Assembly: GCA_023159155.1 (NCBI GenBank)
Contig: JAJNNX010000019.1
Location: 744,001 to 808,000 of the forward strand
Origin: Ustulina deusta
Taxonomy: Eukaryota > Ascomycota > Sordariomycetes > Xylariales > Xylariaceae
Reading direction: 5' to 3'
Length of the DNA: 64,000 bases
The position numbers and the translations under genes were made by a program. Position 1 is the first letter of the stretch. Each line of letters starts with the position of its first letter. Below the pieces are notes generated by a model. That model did not search any database. It was not told the DNA's origin and saw only the letters and a program-made list of their open reading frames with translations. Positions 23,869-34,881 of this stretch are shown here, piece after piece.

Positions 23869-25729
23869 CTATATCGGTCGTACAGGGAGATCGGCGAAGT
23901 GAAGATTCTTCGTCCATCGAGGCAGCTTCCTATACTTCTCGTAGGATTGACCGCAGTTGGCGCAAAGTGACTGCCAGATATTAGTAAATGAAACAAGAAA
24001 ATCGATGTATATAGTTTTGACTTACCCTGGGGCCATATGGACCATCGCGAACGGCCCATACGCCGGTGCCCCAGATGCGACAGTGGGTGCAGCGCCAGTT
24101 AAACCTCTCTTGATCGGTCAGGGAACCGACGCCGCCTCCCCCATACCCGACGTCAGGTGTCCCTCGACCACCAGGTGTACCCGAGCGTCCCAGAGGGCTC
24201 AGACTACGAAACCTCCGCTTCTTCTTGGATCTTTCACCCCGTCCCATGCGTTCCTCCTCCACCTCGACTCCGAGGCCGAAGGGCATGCCGCCCACCATGC
24301 CGGCGTTGCTACTAAACCGGGCGGTTTCTCGGCGCAGGCGACGAATCTGTCTCTCCCGATCGACCTCCCGCTTCTCGATCTCTTCCTTGGAGAGGGTTTC
24401 AATCTTGGGTTCCCAGCCATCTGCGAGCTGCTCGGGATCGTAACGCCAGCCCGCGTCAGCACCGTGGGCGGCGTCGTTTGGCTGCTCAGAACCCATGGCA
24501 CCCCATCCGGCCACCAAGCCTCCGGCCTCGCATGCCTCCTTCTTCAGACGCAGCACGGCTTCGTAAATGGCATGCGTCAAGGCAGGAACCCATTCGCCCC
24601 ACAGGCCCAAGTCGGCACAGGTGACTTTGGCGAAGGCCTCGGCGGTGCCGGGTGGGTGGAGTAGCGACCATTCGAACTTGTCGGTGTATACTTCGGATGA
24701 GAGGTTTATGTTCAGAGTGACAATGCATCGGTATGTGTCGTCGGGGTTGTAGTCGTCGGAATCGGCAGGGATGGGAGTGGCGCTCGCCGTCACCTCTTGA
24801 AGCTGCGGCGGAACCGCCTTGGAAGGCGTATCGAGAGCGGATCGTACAGGGGTCTCGGGGCCACGACTCGACTGGGGCAGCGGCGTGGCGGGCGTGGCAG
24901 GACTGTCGCGGTATGTCGACTGCGGGGGTTGGGTGGTGGTGCCATTGGCGGCGGGCGTCCTGTCGCCGGAATGGAAGAGGGGATGGAGCGCAACACCGGC
25001 GTACTCTTCCAGCTGGGTCCGGATCTGCTTGCTGATCTCGCTGGCAATGGCGTTCTGGTTGGGCAGGTCGAGGTCTTGGACGAGCCCCAGGGCGAACTGG
25101 TCGGTCGTGATGACGGTCTCGTGCAGGTTCCACAGGAAGATGTCCCGCAGCTTGTACGGGACCGTGGTCTCGCCGGGCTTGTAGAGGGAGGAGGGGTCGT
25201 TGGGCGGCGGCTGGGTCAGGCCCCGGGGCAGGGGATACGAGGCGGTGGGCGTGAAGGCGGGGATGTCGACGTCGATGCGGATGGGGATCAGGGTCACGGG
25301 CAGGGCGGCCTGGGCCTGGGCACTGATGTCGGCACTGTTCTTGGCCTTGGCCATCCAGTCGCGCCAGATGCCCTGCAGCTGCACGGGCACGGCCGTGTCC
25401 TTGCCGACCCTGTCGCCGGCGTCGGCGCGCGAGGCGCTATCCTCGCGGCGCAGGCTGCGCAGGCCGGTGGGGCGGCGGCGGGTGTCGTCGTCGTCGTCGT
25501 CGTCGTAGTCGTAGCCGTCCTCGGCGTAGTTGATGACGGTGGTGCCGCGCTTCGTGGTGCGCGCGACGGGGCCGGGCGCCGTCGACTGCAGCACGGGCGT
25601 CAGCAGCGAGTTGTTGTACGTGCGCAGACGCGGCGCGTAGCTCGACGAGAGCGCCTGGGGAAGGCTGCGACCCTCCATTGTCGACTGTCGTGCGTCGGTT
25701 GGTTTGTTGTTGTTGTTGTTGCTGCTCAA
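23869..25729 (-). CDS. sfh1: SNF5/SMARCB1-family RSC subunit Sfh1
   Basis: Two exons, 25729-24026 and 23970-23869, with a 55-bp GTAAGT..CAG intron, encode about 601 residues. The N-terminus holds SSYAPRLRTYNNSLLTPV, typical of fungal Sfh1, then a run of aspartates. The SNF5 repeats follow (for example ALPVTLIPIRIDVDI, FLWNLHETVITTDQFALGLV, EVYTDKFEWSLLHP). The C-terminus carries a GATA-like finger that only forms after splicing: WRCTHCRIWGTGVWAVRDGP, then SLCANCGQSYEKY. Sfh1 is a core nuclear subunit of the RSC ATP-dependent nucleosome remodeller and is normally essential. An internal Met at residue 18 (MEGRSLP) is an alternative start. The frame begins close to a poly-Asn stretch, so the exact start is uncertain. 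Confidence 0.93.
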
Positions 25730-27117
25730 GTATCTACTCCCTCGCTCTCTCCCTCTCTCTCATCTCGTCGTTGTGCGCGGGCACAGTGGAAGTGGAGGGA
25801 GACGGAGTAAATACTGAGTAGTGTATGTCGGCTGAGCACAGTCGTCTCCCTGGCTATTTGTTGATTGGCGCAAGAGATGGGTTGTCGGGTTGTCGGGTTG
25901 TCGTATAGACGAGGTCGGAACTGGAAGCTGGGAATTGGAATTGGTTGACTAAGTAGGCATGTATTGCGTCTTGTCCTTTGTCGTGTCACAGCTCGAGATC
26001 GTGTCCTTCGTTAAAATTTCCCAGGAGGGCACCAGCCAGCCAACTCACTAGGTAGATACAGTACTGTACAGTTAGGTCAGCTAAGGTTAAGTAACATTCA
26101 TGGTCTGGATGCCAAGAGAGAGCGTGTGTGGTTTGGGAAAAGACGCAGGGGGAGCATGGACCACTTCTACGTTAGCGTGGTGGATCCCTACATGTACATA
26201 CCTACATTAGGTACTTGAGTATGTACCTTAGGGATGAACGCCCGCGATGTCGACATACAAAGTAGGTACTACCTCACTAAATGCACGCATTCATCAATAT
26301 GAACTGATTCTTAAATCATCGATTTGGCCGGAAAGATATATAGATCGTTAAGGCACGGACGGTTGATGAGAGAGATGGACGAATCAGCAACGAAAAATCT
26401 ACCCCTAAAGATCGCCATTGATACCTACCATATATCGAGATGAAGGTTCAAGGAAGGTCCTAGAGTTAGCAAAAGAGAAGGGGGAAAATAAATAAAGAAC
26501 TAAGTAGCCCTCCCTAACTCAATCAATATATCACCTCACTCCTATCCCTCAGTTTTTATTTATGTATTCATACCAGGTATCTAGATGCCTTAGGTACCTA
26601 GTCCTTAGGCCTCTTGGCACAATATCATTGCTCAGTACACTCGCCCCAGTTAGGTAGATTTCCTATTTCGGCAACATGAGTCTTCTGCAGGTCGTAGGCC
26701 ATAATATAAACTAGATACAAACGAAGGTTAGATAGATAGATGCTAATAAATACGTTGTCCGTCATCGGTCTACCTATCAGTCATACTCGGAACCGTAACC
26801 GCATCTATAACTATCTTCGGCATAACAACAGAGCTCACTTTGACGACTTGGGGATTACAGCATGGTGCAGGTCTCGGTATAGTCACCTTGCTTGGTCATG
26901 TTCTGCTGAGAAATCAATCCAACTTTCGGCATTGCCATCTCAGATCAACAGCTGACACCGTTTCCGCGCCCTTTGCTTTACATTGGGCCTTCTCACGCCC
27001 GGCGTCACTCAACCAAGCCGCGGATATATATATTATATCCGCTACAGACGGATCAAGACACCAATTCAGCAACCCTCTTCTCTCGCCCTTGCACGGAATC
27101 ACCGCCAAGCTTTCATC
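25730..27117. other. Intergenic, divergent promoters of SFH1 and GST
   Basis: 1.4-kb spacer. GGGTTGTC is repeated three times in tandem at 25879-25902. Short TACCTA/TAGGTA words are frequent (for example near 26198-26270 and 26570-26600). Plus-strand frames around 26740-27117 are anonymous. Confidence 0.45.
27020..27042 (+). promoter_or_regulatory. TATA-containing inverted repeat upstream of GST
   Basis: GCGGATATA, a TATAT centre, and TATATCCGC form a perfect 9-bp inverted repeat with a 5-bp spacer, 76 bp upstream of the GST start codon. It can serve as a TATA region, and its GCGG/CCGC ends could be a dimeric factor site; the latter is inference. Confidence 0.5.
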
Positions 27118-28119
27118 ATGGCCCTCGAACCAAGCTACACGCTTCACTTGTACGCGACACGATACTCAAGTACGTCTTCCTTCCATCCGCCGGCATCGCG
27201 ACACCTCCTACCCAGATAGTTCGCCTACGAACGCCTCAAAGCAAACAAGTATTAAACCCCTGCCTAATCTGCCTAGGCTGGGGTGTCCGCGCACAGCTCA
27301 TATTCGAGTACTTCCAAATCCCCCACCGGGTGCAATACTACAACTACACCATCCCGGCCCTCACGCCGCCGCCCGAGCTGCGGGTCCTGCCCGTGCTCGA
27401 TGTGACCCCGGCAGACGAGCAACCCCTCCGCATCCCCGACTCGCTCGCCATCGCCGAGTACCTGGCCGACCAGCACCCGGACAGGCGCCTCTGGCCCGCC
27501 GATCCCCAGCTGCGCGCCCACGCCCGCGTCGCCGCCGCCCAGATGCACTCCGGCTTCGCCGCCCTCCGCAACGCCTACCCCTGCAACTTCGTCGCGCGCT
27601 TCGCCGGCCCCGGCATCCCCTTCGACGACGCGGTCGCCGGCGACGTGCGCAAGCTGTTCGAGCTGTGGCATCGCGTGCGCGTCGCCTCCAAGAAACGGCT
27701 GGCCCAGCTCGGCGAAACTGATCGCGGCTTTCTGTGTGGCGGGTTTAGTATTGCCGATGCTTTCTTCTGGCCTGTGCTTTGGGTGAGTTGTATTTTCCGC
27801 GAAGGGTGACGTGATTTTTTATTTTATTTTTTATTAGAAAATAAAATCTTTTTGATGTCTTATTCGCTGACCTCTTTTTCTTGTATAGCGCCTGAGGACA
27901 TACAATGTGCCTCTGACTGGTATCACCGACGAAGGGCTCGGGTGGATGGAGACGATGTGGAATGATCCGGTAATGAAGGCCCAGGCAAGAGAGTACTTCC
28001 GGCAGGCCCGGGATCCGCAGACTCGCATGGCGCTTTATGATGATGTATTCAAGGCGATTCCTGACGTGACATGTGGGACATTCACGGAAGACTGGATTTT
28101 CGATGGGGCATCCGTCTAG
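27118..28119 (+). CDS. Glutathione S-transferase
   Basis: Three exons (27118-27169, 27277-27782, 27889-28119; introns 107 and 106 bp) encode 262 residues. The N-terminal thioredoxin-like domain begins LHLYATRYSSWGVRAQLIFE, with a serine at the usual glutathione-activating position. The glutathione-binding motif is IPDSLAIAEYLAD, and the C-terminal helical domain includes FSIADAFFWPVLWRLRTYN. Cytosolic GSTs conjugate glutathione to electrophiles or act as isomerases. The tail (FTEDWIFDGASV) suggests a complete protein. The palindromic TATA region lies 76 bp upstream. It has no strong functional link to the neighbours. Confidence 0.9.
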
Positions 28120-28220
28120 CGCTTGAATCGGTGGACGAGAATAGGGAATAGACACGGTATATCAACAACCGAGAAAAATTGACATGATTTCAGACGGTAT
28201 GCATGAGCTCGTCCTTCGCA

Positions 28221-28442
28221 TTAGGCCGCCTTAGTCCTCGTCTGCGGTTTTCCAGCCATCGTCTTCACTGTCTCCAGGTCAGAGTAGACAAAGTGCTCAA
28301 ACTTTCCACATACCTCGCCAATCAGGCTGCCAAGTTCCTTGCCTACACTTGCGAATGATTTCAGAGTGCTGATGATCCTGGGCATCACCGCGATGGCTTG
28401 GCCGATGGCAATGAAGGTCGCAACAGTGTCAATAATCTCCAT
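28221..28442 (-). CDS. Orphan fungal STAND-type N-terminal domain
   Basis: A 73-residue frame beginning MEIIDTVATFIAIGQAIAVM and continuing with STLKSFASVGKELGSLIGEV. This resembles the helical N-terminal domain found at the start of many fungal NACHT/STAND proteins and azaphilone-cluster 'protein L' types. The NTPase and repeat regions that normally follow are missing: the frame stops after KPQTRTKAA and nothing related is seen downstream. It is either a stand-alone small protein or the stump of a lost NLR-like gene. Its stop lies about 100 bp from the convergent GST stop. Confidence 0.5.
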   Translation of the reverse strand: MEIIDTVATFIAIGQAIAVMPRIISTLKSFASVGKELGSLIGEVCGKFEHFVYSDLETVKTMAGKPQTRTKAA

Positions 28443-29779
28443 CGTTACCGACCTCTCAAATGTGTCCTTTCACACATGAAAAAGAGATCATGTTTGATTT
28501 GATCACTTACTGGTTAGAATAAAAAGGACTACGGGCACAATGAGACAGAGGATCTGGATTGCGCGAAATACCACTCGACAACGATGAATTTACGGACTCT
28601 AAGTAGGCTCTCTCAACCGTGACGATGAACTTCCTAATACAATAAATAGGTGTGGAATAGCCGGGGCGCAGACCTACATGCAGAATGGCGCCTGCTTCTA
28701 TTCCTCACCAAACCCGAAACGAAGCCGCCTTGGTTGTAGAAACTCTCAAACACATCACAGTCTCTAGCCAAAGCCAGGTCCTGTCTAAATTGAGAGTAAA
28801 AATCCGATCAATACTGAAATTCCATTTCATATTCCGCCTTGTCTTTCCAAGTACCGCATGTTACATTCAATAACAACTCTCCGAGTACCCTCTGTCTTTC
28901 TCTCCCCATGTCTGTACAATCACCAATAACCTTAAGTAGTCATGATGATCGCGGTGTGGCTCGAGTCTGCATAAGCTCATAGCTTGCCGTAAACATCTGT
29001 CCCGCCGCGTTCAAATTGCCCGTCATGAAGTCGCTGGGCAAATAACCTTCATTCTCAATATGTATGTATTTCGGTCACGTCGATACCATTATTGTCATTC
29101 GATCAGCATGGATGTGATGCAGCGCATTTCTAATACATGCGTTAAGCAAGAACGAAAACGAACGACTTGCTCTGGTCATAGAGTTGCCCGTTAGTGTTTG
29201 CGGCAGTGCCCTGAGATAATTGGATCGAGCTACATGATGGCGTCTACACTAAATCGGCTCTCCGCCTGTTTCCATATCCCGTCCTAGGAGTGAACGTCAT
29301 GTTTATTGGTAAGGTCCGAAATTATTATGAAGAGCGACTCTTGATATATAGCTCGAAACCTAATAGATCAAACAAACAAGTTCAAGAGCTTTGCATTTCA
29401 AGCATCGTCTTATTTAGAGGAGAGGAATGGATTAGACCATATTACGAGTTACACATTATGTATTACACAAGTCCCGGCTATAGAATTGCTAACTTACAAG
29501 CAGGGGTTAACTCTAGCATCTATAAGCTACTCGAATATATATATTCGTACCATCGTCTAAAAAACCTAACCCCCCCTTGGGCCTGGTTGCCCAACACGGT
29601 ATAGGATGTAATTAATGAAAACCAAGAAGAAATTCACATCCGCTGTTCGCGTGAGGATAATAAATATGCAACTCGCTCGGCAAAAAGGAGACTCGTAACT
29701 ATACAGGGAATCATTGCCACGTTTAGTGAAGATGGGGAAGAACAGCTGGCACCAAGATGGAATTTTGGATGCCGTGTTC
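28443..29779. other. Intergenic, nothing supported
   Basis: Frames at 28685-28873 and 29290-29604 lack motifs and have unbiased composition. No RNA gene or repeat recognised. Confidence 0.45.
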
Positions 29780-32591
29780 TCATCGCGCCGTGGCCGCTCG
29801 TGTACTTCGGCCTCTCTCCTCGGTGCGCTTGGGGTTCGTTAGTCTCGTCCAATCATCCCACTCCTTGCTTATCTCGGTCAGCACGGAACCCATGACGGAA
29901 GCATTCGCCATCAGCCCGTGGGTTTCGCCTTCGAGCACGCGGACCTCACATCTGCGCATCGCCTTGCCCAGCCATCGGACATTGTCCACCGGAACACGCG
30001 TGTCCCGACTACCGTGGTGTATGACGACGGGTCGTGTGATGTCTACATAACGGAATCCAATCGTGTGTCGTCGCTCGAGGCAGACCAACAAATCGACGGC
30101 GGGATTGGCCCCAGTAGTAGCCAGGTCCCAGATGGCATGCGTCAGCCGCATGTCATAGGTTACTTGCCGCTCCTTGTCAGCCAATGCATCAGAGGCGGCA
30201 GCAAGGACGGCATCTTGTGGATCCTGAGCATTGCGGGTCACACGAGGTCGATCGGATGGCCCAGAGTCCTCGAGACATGATGCCTTCATATCAACGTCAT
30301 GAAGCACGTTTTCTTTGTCTATACCAGACACAACATCATGTTTGTTCGATGCTCCCGTCTCACGACCCTGGGCGGCCGCCGATTTGCGCTTGCCTCGACG
30401 AGAACTGTTTTTGGGAAGTGAACTTGTGATTGAGCTGCTTGTGGTCGTCATAAACGAGCTGTTGGCGGCTTTTAGAAAGGGGGTGGGCAGAGCCCGCAGG
30501 ATCCTCTGGGATGTAGGTATGGCATTGGTTGGGGGCAGTGCTTGCGTTGTCCCGAACACATTCATCTGCGACGGTGGAATCCAAGGCGCCAGCAGGTGGA
30601 TCCGGCCACGTATATGCTGCGGCATACGAAGCGCCGTGGCGAGGGCGTAGATGGCGCCGGCCGAGTGGGCCAGGATGGAGAATTTCGTGACCTTGAGCGT
30701 CTGGCAAATGGCATACACATCGTCTAGTCCTTGTTAGTCATCCTGAGTTCATGAAGTAGGTTGTAGACATACCTGGCCAGCTAAGAGGGGTCGTTGTCCC
30801 ATCGTATGCCTCGCTGTCGCCTACGCCGGGTCGGTCGGGGGTAATCAATCGCAGTTTCAACGCCAAGCCTAGCTCATCGTAGAATGCAGTAATATAGCGA
30901 GTAAGGCCCATGCCGACACAGCAGAACACGGCCGAGCCCTCGGGATCTCCCACTTCGGAGAAGGATATGATGCGGCCCGTCTGGGGATGTCGGATCTTCT
31001 GGGACAGTCGGGGTGAGCAAAGATAGGATTCAACTGCATCATCGACGGAATCAGCACTCCCAGGCCGTTCGTAGCCGACCACGGGATCGGAAGCCACGGC
31101 CTCTTTCGCATTATCAGTACGCTCGGAACTCTTGGCCCTAGTCGAAAGACGCTGCAACCTCGAACTGCTTCGCTTCGGCCTGAGCGTGTCGGCAGCAGCA
31201 TCAGGGGTACCACGGTCCGACTTCCGGCGATCGGCGCCCAGGGAACTGTGGCGCCTGTTCTGGTATATAGCTGGGGACGGCGCGCCGTCGTCGATTCCAG
31301 GCGCCTCCAATGGCTGCCCAGTGGCCGCCTTTTCGTACGTAAAACTAGGATTGCGAGAACCCTGGGCGGCAGCCAGCTTGTCTCGTGACGGATCCATCAT
31401 GTTTCCCATCAATATGTCTTCGTGTCGTCGCCCCGTCTCGGCGTCAGAAGCCTGTCGATGTGTTTGTCGCGTCTTAGACTCGGAGGTACCTTGATCTTCG
31501 GGGATCGATTCTGCTGCAGCCCCCTCGCTTCTTTGTTTCGAGGATTTCCGCGAAGACCGTTTTGCATTGTGTCCCGCTCGCAAAGAAGAGTCGCGCAGAG
31601 GGATGGGTCGCAGATGAGGCACAGTATCGGTCGAGGGGCCGTGGCCGATTGTGGTTTCGCGAGAATCGGGGACTATGGGCTCTTCGCTGATGGATGTTTC
31701 GGCGAGGATCTGGTCGGGCCGGGGCGACAAGTTACCAAGGCTACTAGACCTCGAAGCCAGCCCACCAGCACCAGAGCGCATCTTCTCGCCCTCGCTGACA
31801 CGAAGACGTTCCCTTGAACTCATGTACATCAGGCCCTTGTGGCCTCTGCTCAGCTTCATGCCCCAGCTGTCCTGCGACGACGTCTTGCGCAAGGCGGGCG
31901 GCGAGGACAAAGCGCGTTCGATGGACAAATTGCCGATGCTGTGGGTGTCGTCGTGCGATGACTCGGCCGATCCCTTGGACGAGGGCCGCGAGCGCAGCAG
32001 GGACTTGAGGCCGAGAGAGGACTCGCGGCGGGGGGACTTGGGGGCGGTGATGGGCGAGAAGCCCGAGGGCGGCTTCGACGTGCGGACGACTGGCGGGCTC
32101 GCGGCCAAGTCGTTGATGTCGTCTTCCTCCTGCAGCCGCTCGAGGGCGTGGATGTAGGCGCCGTACTCGACGCCGAAACTGCCGTCGACGGGCGAAGTAG
32201 GGCTGGGGATGGACAGGCTCGAGCCGTCGAAGTGCTTGGTGGCGGGCTGCGAGATGACGGACAGGCTGGTGATCAGAGAGGAGATGACCTCGGGGGACGC
32301 AGGCGGCAGCGGGACCGGTATGGGGATCGGGATGGGGCTGGGTCTCTGGGCTCGGGTCGTGTCGCCGTCGTCGTCGTCGTCGCGGCGCAGGCGGAGGTGC
32401 ATGGAAGGATCGATCGGTCTCCGACGTGACGACAGACGAGGGGGATGGACAATTGCAGAGGGAGGTGGCGATGCAGAGGCAGACGTCGATGTAAATGCAA
32501 ACGTCGACGCAGATCCCGCGCCCGAACGAGAAGACGGGTGGGAGCCAGAGGCGCCCGTGGAAGCGCCCCTATCCGTCGAGTAGTGTTCCAT
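29780..32591 (-). CDS. Long alpha/beta-hydrolase with disordered N-terminus
   Basis: Two exons, 32591-30773 and 30729-29780, joined over a short 43-bp GTATGT..AAG intron, give 922 residues. The first 500 or so residues are low-complexity, Ser/Arg/Pro-rich and probably disordered. The hydrolase fold follows: SEVGDPEGSAVFCCVGMG, then LITPDRPGVGDSEAYDG. After the splice come the nucleophile elbow AHSAGAI, a late aspartate in HHGSRDTRVPVD and a histidine in GETHGLM. A Lys/Ser-rich insert separates strands in the cap region. The oxyanion and triad positions look intact, so it is probably an active esterase or lipase; the substrate is unknown. The long N-terminus suggests regulation or scaffolding. 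Codon use matches the conserved block. Confidence 0.88.
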
Positions 32592-32863
32592 TCTTGCGGA
32601 ATGTTACGCGAGATTGGGCTGAGCGAGCCACTATCGGCCGTTCGGCGCCCCCTGCGCCTCGTTTCTCGCCGCGTCTCGGGCGTGTCTTTGACTTTGTATA
32701 TTCGGCAGGTAGCAGTGCAGAGGATGCGGCAGAGACGAGACTCGGTGATCCGGGCGTTCCATCTCAGTCGTCAACAATAGAAGGGAAGGGAGCGTGTAGA
32801 CATGAGGTATGCGTAGAGAAGAGGAGAAACAAGGGTACATGCAAGACGCACTAAGTACGGTAC

Positions 32864-32881
32864 CTACCTACATGTAGGTAG
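32864..32881. repeat. Perfect 18-bp palindrome in hydrolase promoter
   Basis: CTACCTACATGTAGGTAG reads identically on both strands and is followed directly by a 10-bp palindrome GTACATGTAC (32881-32890). It lies about 270 bp upstream of the hydrolase start. It could be a dimeric transcription-factor site; no binder can be named. Confidence 0.55.
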
Positions 32882-33924
32882 TACATGTACCTAGTATATA
32901 TACAATGCAGAGGGGAATCGAGTCGGCGGGACAGTACTTAGGTAGTAGGTAGTATCAATTGATGCTGTAGGATAGAGAGGTATACCTCGAGGCAGGTGGT
33001 AGTGTTGTACAGCGGGTAGTGCTGCATGTAATGTCACAAGTGTGTACCGTGAACTGTGTTCTGTCGTGTATACTAGAATCACAGGTGTAACCGCAGAGGT
33101 GGTGAAAATGCAACGCAACACTAAGATTGTCAGAATTTGGTAGTAGGACGCCAAAAACAGGCAGGATGAAAAGAAAAAAGCAAAAAACAAAATCAACCCA
33201 AAAATAACACCGCCAACTTGTCTTGTCTCCCTAAGTCAGGGGCTTCCGAATAGGTATTATGTACAGAGATGATAACTCTTGTTGCAGTCAAAAAAAGTTA
33301 GGGGTGAAGGAGATGAGAGACAGGGGTGAGCAAGTACCCAACCAAGTGTTTGGGAACCCCTGGATCAGCATCGGTATACTATATGTACAGTGGTATACTT
33401 AGCGCCATAGGTAAAGTAGGTAGTACTGCAAGTCGCAGAGAGGGGTCTAGATGCCAAGATGTATATCCTCGGTAGTGGGGGCATATAGCAAGTACTACTT
33501 AGTATACAGGGAAGGTTGTGTTGGAGGCGAACTAGGGAGATTTGGAGTTGTTTTGCTGTACTATGGGAACAAAAGGATCAGGTTTCAATGAACACTGACT
33601 GATTGAAACCCTCAGCTTAACTTGTCTGTTCTTATTCAATGCATACCAAAAACCCCTCTTTAAACAATGTGATAGGGATTACTAGGGAGTACCTAGATAG
33701 CACTCCTGGAGTCTCTCAGAAAGGAGTACACTGGGCAGTTGGCCCTAGTGTAGTCTTTTCTTAATTAGGATAAATAAGTGGGTGACAGCATTGTTCTTGG
33801 AATAGCCCATATTCTTTTCGGTCTTTCACTCCATTTTAGGTAAATTGACCTTGTTTAGGAGAAGTGTTAATCAGCTCAATGACAGCGCAGTGGTAATGCA
33901 GGTCCAATGCAGAAATAGCCTCCA

Positions 33925-33945
33925 TACTAGGTACATTACCTAGTA
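33925..33945. repeat. 9-bp inverted repeat with 3-bp loop
   Basis: TACTAGGTA, CAT, TACCTAGTA. Same word family as the palindrome at 32864. Function unknown. Confidence 0.5.
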
Positions 33946-34881
33946 CCTATACATCAGATGCATACGATATCCATAACACATGACTTATTACAATAGATAA
34001 AGCAGATGGCATTGAAACCTGGAATCGAGTTTGTTTACTTTCATAGAATATCTTGATAGGTATAGGCATGGCAACAAACAATTTGATGCCCTGCCCCTGG
34101 GCATTAGACATACTCCTCCTATGTAACTTGCTAGTACAAACCTTGCTCAGCTCTAGACGGTCTACCTAAAACATCTATACCTACTACCTACCTCTAGGGC
34201 TTAGAGTAGTACTTCCAATGTTCTTCTATTGCTTCTTTCAATCTGCAATAGGTATTGTCATCCTATGCTCTTTGTTCTGTCGATCACGTATTTCTCATTA
34301 TCTGAGCGCGAGTTAGATTTCCATGGAATGAAAACCGTGTTCTAGTTATTATGACCTGCGTGCTCTACTTTGCACGCTCGCAATATCCGGGTTGGTGGCT
34401 CGTATGCCCCTCCAGATTGGCAGTAACAACTATTGGCTATAGCGGTCAAGCATTAGCCATTGGTCAGAGGGTGATGGCTGTATTGCCTCGCTGCAACACT
34501 GCAACCCCGCATCGATCGGACCCCGGCCCTGTCAAAGCCGGAGCCGACCCGTCCAGAATGGAGGCCCCGGTTGCCGGGTAGCTACGTCATCAATGGTCCC
34601 ATTTCTCACCATTGACATACCGACATGCATGGTGCCTTAGGTAGTCTAGCGGCCCAAAATCAAGGAACGCGCCGACTCGATTGTGTAGGTACCGTCTGGT
34701 TTATATTATTCCTAGATGTCTTTTTTGATGTCTTGTGTGTAAACGAGTAGTCCTGGGAATATTATTTGCTGGTACGAACCGACATTCACCCACAGACAAC
34801 ATCGATTTGCACCCGTCCTCGAGGAACAGTTTTGAAAACAATAAGGAAGCCAGCTCTTGATACCGCCGATATATCGTCAAG

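Larger units (their letters stand above)
32592..34881. other. Long intergenic region rich in ACCTA/TAGGT words
   Basis: 2.3 kb without a credible gene. TACCTA and TAGGTA words are unusually dense (32850-32945, 33405-33425, 33920-33950, 34160-34210) and two form perfect inverted repeats, listed separately. The frame at 34351-34581 has no motif. It holds the promoters of the hydrolase (leftward) and the fatty-acid-hydroxylase-like gene (rightward). Confidence 0.5.

Noticed and set aside
25482..25508. GTC-type trinucleotide run as a regulatory microsatellite
   Set aside because: It encodes the poly-aspartate stretch of Sfh1 on the minus strand.
24797..25810. 337-codon plus-strand frame opposite SFH1
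   Set aside because: Gly/Val/Arg-rich shadow frame of a GC-rich gene; the minus strand gives a full SNF5-family protein.
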